From NCBI RefSeq assembly GCF_030815415.1, contig NZ_JAUSWW010000001.1, forward strand, positions 5,146,001-5,210,000: a stretch of 64,000 nucleotides of DNA, read 5' to 3'. Each line of letters starts with the position of its first letter. The stretch's first letter is position 1. Under the pieces are notes generated by a model. The model had not been told where the DNA came from, did no database searches, and worked only from the letters and a program-made list of their open reading frames with translations. The stretch is from Streptomyces canus (GTDB lineage: Bacteria > Actinomycetota > Actinomycetes > Streptomycetales > Streptomycetaceae). Of the stretch, positions 42,891-51,435 are shown in pieces. A program made the position numbers and the translations under genes.

Positions 42891-42930
42891 GCCGAGGGGC
42901 GCTGTTTCACGTGAAACAGCGCCCCTCGGC
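42891..42930. terminator. 40-bp perfect palindrome with parS at its centre
   Basis: GCCGAGGGGCGCT extends parS on one side and AGCGCCCCTCGGC on the other without a mismatch. It lies between the converging CCA enzyme and LppU-like genes, so it may end both. Confidence 0.85.
42904..42917. promoter_or_regulatory. parS site (in terminator palindrome)
   Basis: Perfect GTTTCACGTGAAAC, 42 bp from the preceding parS. Confidence 0.95.
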
Positions 42931-42946
42931 GTTGCTGCGGGAGTTA

Positions 42947-43426
42947 CTAGACTTCCTTCAGGCAGAGGACCACGTCGTGGCCGTCACCCGTCTGGTAGTA
43001 GGAGATCTCGGCCTCCTTGACGGCCTCGCACTTGTCGCTGTCGCTGGTGTCCTCGAACTTCTCGACGACCTTGAACTCGGCGTCGCTGGAGCCGCAGTCG
43101 ACCGTCTTGAGGTCCGGGCTGACCTGAGTGCCTTCGTTGTGCATGCAGCTGCCCACCGACGTGGTCTCCGCGTCGGTCTGGCCGAAGAACCACTTGCCGC
43201 CGGCTATGAGGATCGCGACGACGATGAAGCCGGCGATGCGCAGCAGCTTCTTGTTGAAGCGCCGGGCCGGAGGGGTCGGCGGAACCGGCGCGTACGGGGC
43301 GCCGCCCTGCGGGGGAACGCCCGGCTGGCCCTGGGCGAAGGGGTTGCCGCCCTGGGGCGGGTACGGGGCCGGGAGCTGCTGGCCCTGGGCGTACGGGTTC
43401 TGGCCCTGGGGCGGCGGAGTAGTCAC
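42947..43426 (-). CDS. LppU/SCO3897-like membrane-anchored protein
   Basis: The 159-residue protein has a Pro/Gln/Tyr-rich cytoplasmic start (MTTPPPQGQNPYAQGQQLPA) and a basic-flanked membrane helix (LLRIAGFIVVAILIAGGKWF, about residues 60-80). The small exported domain has four Cys (GSCMHNEG, VDCGSSD, DKCEAV, VLCLKEV). This matches the LppU/SCO3897 family by arrangement and position. The cysteines likely form two disulfides. Function unknown. Confidence 0.82.
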   Translation of the reverse strand: MTTPPPQGQNPYAQGQQLPAPYPPQGGNPFAQGQPGVPPQGGAPYAPVPPTPPARRFNKKLLRIAGFIVVAILIAGGKWFFGQTDAETTSVGSCMHNEGTQVSPDLKTVDCGSSDAEFKVVEKFEDTSDSDKCEAVKEAEISYYQTGDGHDVVLCLKEV

Positions 43427-43549
43427 TTGGGGTTCCCCCTAGAACATGGGCGTGTGGCACGCATAAGGAGCGAGTAAGACGCACGTAAGTTACCGGGCCC
43501 CACTGACACTCCTGCAACCCAGGGGGACTCTGTGTCATTGATGTGACAC

Positions 43550-44812
43550 TTACTGGAGTTCAAAGCGGGCCATAGCCACTGCAACTGCCCCGTAGATAAC
43601 GGCCACCGTGACCACCAGCACCACAGAACGCCCGTCGGGCGGCAGCATCAGGGCCGCCACCGCGGCCGCGCCCACGAACGCGATGTTGAACAGCACGTCG
43701 TAGACGGAGAAGATCCGGCCCCGGAACCCGTCGTCGACCGAGGACTGCACGATGGTGTCCGTCGCGATCTTCGCGCCCTGCGTGGTCAGACCCAGGACGA
43801 ACGCCGCGACGAGCATGGGCGCGACGGCGAAAGGGAGGCCGAGAGCCGGTTCCAGGATCGCGGCGGACGCTGCGCACACGGCGATCCAGCGCCCGGGACC
43901 GAGCCGCCCCGCCACCCAGGGCGTCAACACGGCCGCCACGAAGAAGCCCGCACCGGAGATGCCCAACGCCAACCCCAGCAGGGCGAGTCCGTCATCGGTG
44001 GTCGAGGAGAACTCGTACCGGCAGAGCATCAGCAGCATCACCAGCAGGGCGCCGTAACAGAACCGCATGAGCGTCATCGCGGCGAGCGCCCGGGCGGCGC
44101 GTCGGCGTGGTGGGGAGGCGAGGTGGCGTACGCCGGCCATCAGGTCGTTCGCGGTGCCGGAGAGGGCGGCTGAGAGGCCGGGCCGCACCAACTCCTGATC
44201 GGGGCCCAGAAGCTCCTGCGACATGCGCAGCGAGGCAAGCGCCGCGCACAGGTAGAGGGTGGCGCCCAGCAGCACGACCGCGGCGTCGGAGTCCGCGAAC
44301 ACCAGGCGTACGACGAAGGCCAGGCCGCCCCCGGCCGTCGCGGCGAGTGTGCCGGCGGTCGGGGAGAGGGAGTTGGCGAGGACGAGGCGCTCGGAGTCGA
44401 CCACACGCGGCAGGGCGGCGGACAGGCCCGACAGGACGAAGCGGTTGACGGCGGTGACGCACAGCGCGGAGACGTAGAAGAGCCAGTCCGGCACATGGCT
44501 GACCATCAGGACGGCGGTCGCCGTGGCCATCAGGGCGCGCACCAGGTTGCCGTAGAGGAAGACCTGGCGGCGGCGCCAGCGGTCCAGCAGGACGCCGGCG
44601 AAGGGGCCCACGAGGGAGTAGGGGAGCAACAGGACGGCCATGGCGGAGGCGATGGCGGTGGCCGAGGTCTGTTTCTCCGGGGAGAAGACGACATAGGCGG
44701 CGAGTGCGACCTGGTAGACGCCGTCGGCGCCCTGGGAGAGCAGACGTACGGCGAGCAGGCGTCTGAAGCCTTGGAAACGCAGCAGGACGCGCAGGTCACG
44801 TACGACGGCCAT
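43550..44812 (-). CDS. MFS transporter
   Basis: The 420-residue protein starts MAVVRDLRVLLRFQGFRRLL and has about 12 membrane helices. The MFS loop motif PFAGVLLDRWRRRQVFLYGN lies between helices 2 and 3. It resembles actinobacterial drug-efflux-type MFS proteins of the MFS_1 class; the substrate is not predictable. An in-frame ATG five codons upstream was not chosen because of spacing. It lies downstream of the ino1 gene on the same strand, separated by a terminator. Confidence 0.85.
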   Translation of the reverse strand: MAVVRDLRVLLRFQGFRRLLAVRLLSQGADGVYQVALAAYVVFSPEKQTSATAIASAMAVLLLPYSLVGPFAGVLLDRWRRRQVFLYGNLVRALMATATAVLMVSHVPDWLFYVSALCVTAVNRFVLSGLSAALPRVVDSERLVLANSLSPTAGTLAATAGGGLAFVVRLVFADSDAAVVLLGATLYLCAALASLRMSQELLGPDQELVRPGLSAALSGTANDLMAGVRHLASPPRRRAARALAAMTLMRFCYGALLVMLLMLCRYEFSSTTDDGLALLGLALGISGAGFFVAAVLTPWVAGRLGPGRWIAVCAASAAILEPALGLPFAVAPMLVAAFVLGLTTQGAKIATDTIVQSSVDDGFRGRIFSVYDVLFNIAFVGAAAVAALMLPPDGRSVVLVVTVAVIYGAVAVAMARFELQ

Positions 44813-44836
44813 GGCGCACAGCCTCACATAAGGACA

Positions 44837-44866
44837 GGGCCCCCGGGCGGTACAACCCGGGGACCC
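44837..44866. terminator. terminator of ino1
   Basis: GGGCCCCCGGG (44837-44847) pairs with CCCGGGGACCC (44856-44866) with one mismatch over an 8-nt loop, between the ino1 stop and the MFS start. Confidence 0.7.
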
Positions 44867-44912
44867 TCGACACAGCCCTGGCAGGAGCGATTTTCAATGA
44901 GCCTCGGCGCCT

Positions 44913-45995
44913 TTAGCGCTCGACTTCACCCTTGATGAACTTCTCGACGTTGGCGTAGGCCTCGTCGTCGAAGTACTGGACCGGCGGGGACTTCATGAAG
45001 TACGAGGACGCCGACAGGATCGGGCCACCGATGCCGCGGTCCTTGGCGATCTTCGCGGCGCGCAGGGCGTCGATGATGACACCCGCGGAGTTCGGGGAGT
45101 CCCAGACCTCGAGCTTGTACTCCAGGTTCAGCGGGACGTCGCCGAAGGCACGGCCCTCGAGGCGGACGTAGGCCCACTTGCGGTCGTCGAGCCAGGCCAC
45201 GTAGTCCGAGGGACCGATGTGGACGTTCTTGGCGCCCATGTCGCGGTCGGGGATCTGCGAGGTGACGGCCTGCGTCTTCGAGATCTTCTTGGACTCGAGG
45301 CGGTCGCGCTCCAGCATGTTCTTGAAGTCCATGTTGCCGCCGACGTTGAGCTGCATGGTGCGCTCGAGACGGACACCGCGGTCCTCGAACAGCTTCGCCA
45401 TCACACGGTGCGTGATGGTGGCGCCGACCTGCGACTTGATGTCGTCGCCGACGATCGGGACGCCCGCCTCGGTGAACTTGTCCGCCCACTCCTTGGTGCC
45501 GGCGATGAAGACCGGAAGGGCGTTGACGAAGGCGACCTTGGCGTCGATGGCGCACTGGGCGTAGAACTTCGCCGCGTCCTCGGAACCGACGGGCAGGTAG
45601 CAGACGAGAACGTCGACCTGCTTGTCCTTGAGGATCTGGACGACGTCGACCGGGGCCTCGGCGGACTCCTCGATGGTCTCGCGGTAGTACTTGCCGAGAC
45701 CGTCGAGGGTGTGGCCGCGCTGAACCGTGACGCCCTTGTTCGGGACGTCGCAGATCTTGATGGTGTTGTTCTCGCTGGCACCGATGGCGTCCGAGAGGTC
45801 GAGGCCGACCTTCTTCGCGTCGACGTCGAAGGCGGCGACGAACTCGACGTCACCGACGTGGTAGTCGCCGAACTGGACGTGCATGAGGCCGGGGACCTTG
45901 GTCGCCGGGTCGGCGTCCTTGTAGTACTCGACTCCCTGGACCAGCGACGCGGCGCAGTTGCCCACGCCAACGATGGCTACGCGGACCGAACCCAT
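44913..45995 (-). CDS. ino1: myo-inositol-1-phosphate synthase
   Basis: The 360-residue enzyme starts MGSVRVAIVGVGNCAASLVQ with AGGGAG upstream. Conserved motifs include the NAD loop GVGNCAASLVQG, PIVGDDIKSQVGATITHRV, LNVGGNMDFKNM and SKKISKTQAV. It converts glucose-6-phosphate to inositol-1-phosphate, which feeds phosphatidylinositol and mycothiol. The PadR gene ends 45 nt upstream on the same strand. Confidence 0.96.
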   Translation of the reverse strand: MGSVRVAIVGVGNCAASLVQGVEYYKDADPATKVPGLMHVQFGDYHVGDVEFVAAFDVDAKKVGLDLSDAIGASENNTIKICDVPNKGVTVQRGHTLDGLGKYYRETIEESAEAPVDVVQILKDKQVDVLVCYLPVGSEDAAKFYAQCAIDAKVAFVNALPVFIAGTKEWADKFTEAGVPIVGDDIKSQVGATITHRVMAKLFEDRGVRLERTMQLNVGGNMDFKNMLERDRLESKKISKTQAVTSQIPDRDMGAKNVHIGPSDYVAWLDDRKWAYVRLEGRAFGDVPLNLEYKLEVWDSPNSAGVIIDALRAAKIAKDRGIGGPILSASSYFMKSPPVQYFDDEAYANVEKFIKGEVER

Positions 45996-46039
45996 TCCGG
46001 TTGCTCCCTGTGTGTATGAGTGAGGCCCTGACTGGGCGC

Positions 46040-46732
46040 TCACGTGGTGGTGTCGTCGGGCGTATCGGGCCGGGGGGTGTCCCCGGACCGTGGCAGGTTG
46101 CCCGGCGCTCCAGATGTGTTGTTCTGCTGAGAGGGCTGAGCGGACCCCCCGGAGGCGGACCCCTTGAGGTCCCGTCCGGCCCGCTCGCTCTCGATGAGCT
46201 CGTTCAGCCAGCGCACTTCGCGCTCCACGGACTCCATTCCGTGGCGCTGGAGCTCAAGCGTGTAGTCGTCGAGGCGCTCCCGGGTGCGCGCGAAGGAGAC
46301 GCGCATCTTGTCCAGCCGGTCCTCCAACCGGCTGCGGCGGCCTTCCAGCACGCGTACGCGTACGTCGCGCGACGTCTGGCCGAAGAAGGCGAAACGCGCG
46401 GCGAAGTGCTCGTCCTCGTACGAGTCGGGGCCGGTCTGCGAGAGCAGGTCCTCGAAGTGCTCCTTACCTTCCGCCGTCAACCGATAGACGATCTTGGCGC
46501 GACGTCCCGCGAGTGATGCGGCGAGAGCGTCTTCAGGAGCGTGTCCCGGCTCTTCGATCAACCAGCCATTGGCGACCAGCGTCTTGAGACACGGGTAGAG
46601 CGTGCCGTAGCTGAACGCACGGAACACGCCCAGTGACGTATTGAGTCGTTTGCGCAGCTCATAGCCGTGCATCGGGGACTCGCGGAGCAGGCCGAGTACG
46701 GCGAACTCAAGGATCCCTGAGCGTCGGCTCAT
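46040..46732 (-). CDS. PadR family transcriptional regulator
   Basis: The 230-residue protein starts MSRRSGILEFAVLGLLRESP, followed by MHGYELRKRL and FSYGTLYPCLKTLVANGWL. This is the PadR winged helix (about residues 1-90). A coiled C-terminal domain (RLEDRLDKMRVSFARTRERL) serves dimerisation. The tail is Ser/Pro/Thr-rich. A near-perfect dyad of ATGTAT/ATACAT type sits 40 bp upstream, so it likely represses its own operon, perhaps including ino1. The ligand is unknown. Confidence 0.9.
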   Translation of the reverse strand: MSRRSGILEFAVLGLLRESPMHGYELRKRLNTSLGVFRAFSYGTLYPCLKTLVANGWLIEEPGHAPEDALAASLAGRRAKIVYRLTAEGKEHFEDLLSQTGPDSYEDEHFAARFAFFGQTSRDVRVRVLEGRRSRLEDRLDKMRVSFARTRERLDDYTLELQRHGMESVEREVRWLNELIESERAGRDLKGSASGGSAQPSQQNNTSGAPGNLPRSGDTPRPDTPDDTTT

Positions 46733-47094
46733 CCTCTCGCCTCCTCGTCTCTGACTCGCTTATGCCGCTCTGATGTATCGACTCGATACATCACGACGAT
46801 AGAACGGCCATCCGCACGGGACAAGTGGGGGGATGGTGAACGGGATCACATCACTTATTCATCCGAGGCAAGTTGCCTGATTTGGGGTGAACTTCGGGGC
46901 TAGGCGGGTTTTGACGGTGCGTAGTCTGTGCGGCATGCACACCACCGGGAACCGAGTGACGCGTGGGGGCGTCGTCGTCCTCGGTGCAGTACGGGTGAAT
47001 GCGAAAGCGACCACATCCGTACTTCGGGGGGACCGGAAACCAGCCGCCGTTTCCAGGCGCGCAAAGGTGCGCCTGCCCGAGGAGTAGTCGTTCG
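46733..47094. other. divergent promoter region PadR/PBP
   Basis: About 360 bp. It contains the PadR operator (46772-46792) and, near 46911, a TTGACG that could be a rightward -35 for the PBP gene, with no clear -10. Small frames here (for example one starting near 46935) show no recognised family. Confidence 0.45.
46772..46792. promoter_or_regulatory. PadR operator
   Basis: GATGTATCG-A-CTCGATACATC is symmetric except at its centre and carries the ATGTAT/ATACAT half-sites typical of PadR binding, placed at the PadR promoter. Confidence 0.75.
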
Positions 47095-49722
47095 ATGAGC
47101 GAGCACCGTCGCAAACCGCCGCAGCCGCAGGGAGGCGGACGTGCCGCGGCCCGACGCGGCCAGTCCGGCTCGTCCTCCGGCCGCCGTGCGACACCGCGTG
47201 GCGCCACCGAGTCGCCTTCCGACTCGTACGGGTCGGGTTCATACGGGTCGGGGGGCGAGGAGCGGCCGTTCGGCGGCCGCGCCGATGCCCGGCGCGCGGC
47301 CCAGAGAGGCGGGGGCAGCCGACGCAGAGCGGCCGAACCCGCCGGCCGTGGCGCCCGACGCGGTGGCCCCGGCGGCCCGAGCGGTCCTGGACGGGGCCGA
47401 GCCGCCGCCTCGAGCAAGAACCGGTTCATCGACTATCCGCGCGCCGGCAAGTACGGCTGGCAGCGCTGGATGCCGTCCTGGAAGCTCGTCTCCGGACTGT
47501 GCCTGGCGTTCTTCGGCGGTCTGGTGGCGATCGCGGGTATCGGGTACGCCATGGTCGGCATCCCCAGCGAGAACGCCGCGGCCAAGTCGGAGAACAACGT
47601 CTACTACTGGGAGGACGGCTCCCAGATGGTCGCGACGGGAGCCGGTGCGAACCGGCAGAACGTCACGATCGACAAGATTCCCAAGGCCATGCAGTGGGCC
47701 GTGATCTCGGCCGAGAACAAGAGCTTCTACTCCGACTCGGGCGTCGACCCCATGGGTATCGCCCGAGCACTGGCCAACATGGCGCGGGGCGGTGACACGC
47801 AGGGTGGTTCGACGATCACCCAGCAGTACGTGAAGAACACCTACCTGAGCCAGGAGCAGACGGTCTCCCGGAAGTTCAAGGAGATGTTCATCTCCATAAA
47901 GGTGGGCACGAAGCTCACCAAGGACGAGATCCTCCAGGGCTACCTGAACACCTCGTACTACGGCCGTGACGCGTACGGCATCCAGGCCGCTGCGCAGACC
48001 TACTACGGCGTGGACGCGGCAGACCTGTCGCCGAGCCAGTGCGCCTTCCTGGCCGCGCTGCTCAAGGGCCCGACGTACTACGACCCCGTGGACAACACCA
48101 GTTACGACCCTGCGGCGACCAAGGCCAAGAACACCGAGCGCTCCAAGTACCGCTGGGGCTGGATCCTCGAGCAGATGCACAACGACAAGCATCTGACGGA
48201 CGCCGAGTACCAGACGGCCACCAAGAAGTACCCGATGCCCCAGGGGCTCAAGGCGACCAAGAACATGACCGGCCAGATCAGCTACCTGGTCGACACGGCC
48301 AAGAAGTACGTGTTGGCCCACTCGGACATCTCGAGGACCGAGTTCGACAAGGGCGGGTATCAGATCTACACGACCTTCGAGAAGGACAAGGTCAACGCCC
48401 TCGCCAAGGCCGTGAAGAAGATCGAGGACGCGAAGATCGACCCGGAGAAGCGTGAGCTGGACAAGCACGTTCAGTTCGGCGGGGCGTCGGTCAGGCCCAA
48501 GGACGGTGCGATCGTCGCGCTGTACGGCGGTGCGGGGTACGAGAACGACCACTTCAACAACAACGCGGACACCTCGGGTGTGCCGGTCGGTTCGACGTGG
48601 AAGCCGTTCGTGATGGCGGCGGCCATGGAGCACGGCACCTACAAGGATCCGGACGTCGGTGTCTCGCCGCTGAGCAAGTACAACGGCAACGACCATCTGA
48701 GGGTCACGAACAACGACGGCAGCTACGTCCTGAAGAAGGACAACTCGGTCTTCTACCAGGAGAACGAGAGCGACTATCCCTGGGGCTACATCAGCTTGCG
48801 CAAGGCGATGGAGCAATCCATCAACACGCCGTTCGTGCAGCTCGGCATGGACGTGGGGATGGACAAGGTACGGAGCGTGGCCTCGAAGTCCGGCATCCTC
48901 GATGGGAGCTTCGCCGACTACAAGGGCAATCCCTCCTTTGCCCTTGGTACTTCGACCCCGAGTGCCATCCGTATGGCGGACGCGTACGCCACCTTCGCCG
49001 CATCCGGCAAGCAGGCCGATCCGTACTCGGTGACTGAGGTCAAGAAGGACGGGCAGCCTCTGCCGGGCTTCGACAAGCCGAAGATCAAGCTGGCTATGCC
49101 CGAGAACGTGGCGAACAACGTCACGGACCTCCTCGAAAACGTCATCGAGAACGGTACGGGTCAGAACGCGAAGGCGCTGGGTCGTACGGCAGCCGGCAAG
49201 ACCGGTACCACCGACAGCAACAAGTCGGCCTGGTTCGTCGGCTACACCCAGCAGCTGTCGACATCGATCGCGATGTTCCGAGAGGACCCCAAGAGCAGCA
49301 AGCTGCTCTCCATGAACGGCACGGCGGGTGAGGACTCCATCCACGGTGGTGACATCCCCACGTCGATCTGGACCGAGTACATGAAGGTCGCCCTCAAGAA
49401 CGCCAACGACCCCGGCTTCCCGAACGCCGAGAAGATCGGCGAGGTCCAGGACGAGCAGGGCGCGCCCTCCCCGACCCCGACCGTCACCGCGACCCCGACC
49501 CCGACGCCGACCCCGACGCCGACTCCGACGCCGAGCCCGTCCCTCACCGCTCCCTCGCCCTCGGCGACGGAGAGCTGCTTCGGCTTCCAGTGCGAGGACA
49601 CCGGAGGTACGAATACCGGCGGCACGGACGGCGGCACGAGCTCCACGCCGACGGCCACGGAGTCAACCGGGAACACCAGAGGCAACGGCAATGGAGGCAT
49701 CTTCGGAGGATCGAGCGGTTAG
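47095..49722 (+). CDS. class A penicillin-binding protein (transglycosylase/transpeptidase)
   Basis: The 875-residue protein starts at an ATG with GAGGAG upstream. A basic Ser/Arg/Gly-rich cytoplasmic part (about 125 residues) is followed by one membrane helix (about 128-152). The GT51 domain has SAENKSFYS (about 203-211) and QGGSTITQQYVKN. The transpeptidase has S500-T-W-K503, an SIN motif in QSINTPF and K702-T-G-T. A long Thr/Pro-rich C-terminal tail (from nucleotide about 49470) is built of PT repeats. It polymerises and cross-links peptidoglycan outside the membrane. Followed by parS and a terminator. Confidence 0.95.
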   Translation: MSEHRRKPPQPQGGGRAAARRGQSGSSSGRRATPRGATESPSDSYGSGSYGSGGEERPFGGRADARRAAQRGGGSRRRAAEPAGRGARRGGPGGPSGPGRGRAAASSKNRFIDYPRAGKYGWQRWMPSWKLVSGLCLAFFGGLVAIAGIGYAMVGIPSENAAAKSENNVYYWEDGSQMVATGAGANRQNVTIDKIPKAMQWAVISAENKSFYSDSGVDPMGIARALANMARGGDTQGGSTITQQYVKNTYLSQEQTVSRKFKEMFISIKVGTKLTKDEILQGYLNTSYYGRDAYGIQAAAQTYYGVDAADLSPSQCAFLAALLKGPTYYDPVDNTSYDPAATKAKNTERSKYRWGWILEQMHNDKHLTDAEYQTATKKYPMPQGLKATKNMTGQISYLVDTAKKYVLAHSDISRTEFDKGGYQIYTTFEKDKVNALAKAVKKIEDAKIDPEKRELDKHVQFGGASVRPKDGAIVALYGGAGYENDHFNNNADTSGVPVGSTWKPFVMAAAMEHGTYKDPDVGVSPLSKYNGNDHLRVTNNDGSYVLKKDNSVFYQENESDYPWGYISLRKAMEQSINTPFVQLGMDVGMDKVRSVASKSGILDGSFADYKGNPSFALGTSTPSAIRMADAYATFAASGKQADPYSVTEVKKDGQPLPGFDKPKIKLAMPENVANNVTDLLENVIENGTGQNAKALGRTAAGKTGTTDSNKSAWFVGYTQQLSTSIAMFREDPKSSKLLSMNGTAGEDSIHGGDIPTSIWTEYMKVALKNANDPGFPNAEKIGEVQDEQGAPSPTPTVTATPTPTPTPTPTPTPSPSLTAPSPSATESCFGFQCEDTGGTNTGGTDGGTSSTPTATESTGNTRGNGNGGIFGGSSG
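49475..49560. repeat. Pro-Thr coding microsatellite in PBP tail
   Basis: Near-perfect CCGACC/CCGACG hexamer units encode a (PT)n segment of about 10 repeats before PSPSLTAPSP. Such tracts vary in length by slippage. Confidence 0.7.
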
Positions 49723-49745
49723 CCGCCATATCGCCCGCCGAGGGT

Positions 49746-49759
49746 GTTTCACGTGAAAC
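49746..49759. promoter_or_regulatory. parS site
   Basis: Perfect GTTTCACGTGAAAC after the PBP stop. Confidence 0.95.
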
Positions 49760-49764
49760 ATGGG

Positions 49765-49789
49765 CCGCCGCACCCACCAGGTGCGGCGG
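49765..49789. terminator. terminator after PBP
   Basis: CCGCCGCACC (49765-49774) pairs with GGTGCGGCGG (49780-49789) over a 5-nt loop, right beside parS. Confidence 0.8.
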
Positions 49790-49830
49790 TCCTCGGCGTA
49801 TTCCTAGAGACGTACGGCAGGATGTGCCCC

Positions 49831-51333
49831 ATGCCCAGCGCAGAATCGACGCAAGCGAGCGTGCACGAGCCGGACCCGGTGCGGCCGACCAAGGACGACG
49901 AGATCGCCGCGAGTGGCAGTGAGCTGATCGGCGGCCCGATCGGGCGGCGTGCGCTGCTAGGGACGTCCTGGTGGACTCCCGTGCGCATCATCGCGCTCGT
50001 GGCGATCGGGATGTTCGCCCTCGGCCTGGTCCAGAAGGCGCCCTGTTACAACGGCGGCTGGTTCTTCGGCGCCAGCTCGCAGTACACGCACGCGTGCTAC
50101 TCGGACATCCCGCACCTCTACGCGGGGCGCGGCTTCGCCGACGGGCTCGTGCCGTACTTCGACAAGCTCAACGGCGACATGGAGTACCTCGAATACCCGG
50201 TGCTGACCGGTGTGTTCATGGAGGTCGCCTCCTGGCTCACGCCCGGCAGCGGCAGCATCCAGGACCAGGAGCAGTGGTACTGGATGGTCAACGCCGGGAT
50301 GCTGATGGCGTGCGCCGCCGTCATCGCCGTGTGCGTGACCCGTACGCACGTCCGGCGGCCCTGGGACGGGCTGCTGGTCGCCCTGGCGCCCGCCTTCGCG
50401 CTGACCGCCACCATCAACTGGGACCTGCTGGCGGTCGCCCTGACGGCCGCGGCGATGCTGATGTGGTCGCGGGGCCGCTCTCTCGCCTTCGGCGTTCTGC
50501 TGGGTCTCGCCACGGCCGCCAAGCTCTACCCCGTCTTCCTCCTGGGTCCGTTGTTCGTGCTGTGCTGGCGCGCGGGCAAGTGGCGGGACTTCGGAAAGGC
50601 ACTGGGAGGTGCCGCCGTCTCCTGGCTGGTCGTGAACCTTCCGGTGATGCTCCTCGCCTGGGACGGCTGGTCGAAGTTCTACGAGTTCAGCCAGGAACGG
50701 GGCGTCGACTTCGGGTCCTTCTGGCTGATCCTGGCCCAGAACTCGACCGACCCGCTGAGCACCGAAACGGTCAACACGCTCGCCACGCTGCTGGTGCTGC
50801 TGTCCTGCGTCGGCATCGCCGCGCTCACCCTGACCGCCCCACGCCGGCCGCGCTTCGCCCAGCTGGCCTTCCTGATCGTCGCGGCGTTCATCCTCACCAA
50901 CAAGGTCTACTCGCCGCAGTACGTCCTGTGGCTGATCCCCCTCGCCGTACTGGCGCGGCCCAAGTGGCGGGACTTCCTGATCTGGCAGGCCTGCGAGGTG
51001 GCGTACTTCCTGGGGATCTGGATGTACCTCGCGTACACGACCAGCGCGGACGCCCACAAGGGCCTGCCCCAGGACGGCTATCACTGGGCCATCGGGCTGC
51101 ACCTGCTCGGGACGCTGTACCTGTGTGCCGTGGTGGTGCGTGACATCTGGATGCCGGAGCGGGACGTGGTGCGCCGGGCCGGCGACGACGACCCCTCGGG
51201 AGGTGTGCTCGACGGTGCGGAGGACGTGTTCGTCCTGGGCCCCGCGGCTCATCCCCCGCGCCACGCCGCCCACTTCGGGGGGCCACAGGTGGAGTGGGGT
51301 GATCCGGCCTCTTCCCCAGACCGTTCGCTCTGA
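49831..51333 (+). CDS. glycosyltransferase family 87 (DUF2029)-like membrane protein
   Basis: This 500-residue polytopic protein starts MPSAESTQASVHEPDPVRPT; a frame extension to the parS region is not used. Ten or more membrane helices contain the DUF2029-type motifs PYFDKLNGDMEYLEYPVLTG (first extracytoplasmic loop with acidic residues) and SRGRSLAFGVLLGLATAAKL. GT87 enzymes use polyprenyl-phosphate sugars to modify envelope glycans or mannan. Acceptor and sugar cannot be read from sequence. It stands between a PBP and the alanine-racemase/FemX pair, consistent with an envelope role. Confidence 0.82.
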   Translation: MPSAESTQASVHEPDPVRPTKDDEIAASGSELIGGPIGRRALLGTSWWTPVRIIALVAIGMFALGLVQKAPCYNGGWFFGASSQYTHACYSDIPHLYAGRGFADGLVPYFDKLNGDMEYLEYPVLTGVFMEVASWLTPGSGSIQDQEQWYWMVNAGMLMACAAVIAVCVTRTHVRRPWDGLLVALAPAFALTATINWDLLAVALTAAAMLMWSRGRSLAFGVLLGLATAAKLYPVFLLGPLFVLCWRAGKWRDFGKALGGAAVSWLVVNLPVMLLAWDGWSKFYEFSQERGVDFGSFWLILAQNSTDPLSTETVNTLATLLVLLSCVGIAALTLTAPRRPRFAQLAFLIVAAFILTNKVYSPQYVLWLIPLAVLARPKWRDFLIWQACEVAYFLGIWMYLAYTTSADAHKGLPQDGYHWAIGLHLLGTLYLCAVVVRDIWMPERDVVRRAGDDDPSGGVLDGAEDVFVLGPAAHPPRHAAHFGGPQVEWGDPASSPDRSL

Positions 51334-51363
51334 GCGAACAAGGCGTGGTCGACTCACGCGAAG

Positions 51364-51392
51364 GGCCGTACACGGGAGGCCCGTGTACGGCC
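51364..51392. terminator. terminator between converging genes
   Basis: GGCCGTACACGGG (51364-51376) pairs with CCCGTGTACGGCC (51380-51392) over a 3-nt loop, between the GT87-like and racemase-like genes. Confidence 0.85.
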
Positions 51393-51435
51393 TTTCGGCT
51401 GTCTGTGTACGGCTCTTCAGTCGTCCGTACGACGC

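Noticed and set aside
49744..49830. Extended N-terminus of the GT87-like gene starting MFHVKH
   Set aside because: It is parS plus the PBP terminator read through; MPSAES at 49831 is the better start.
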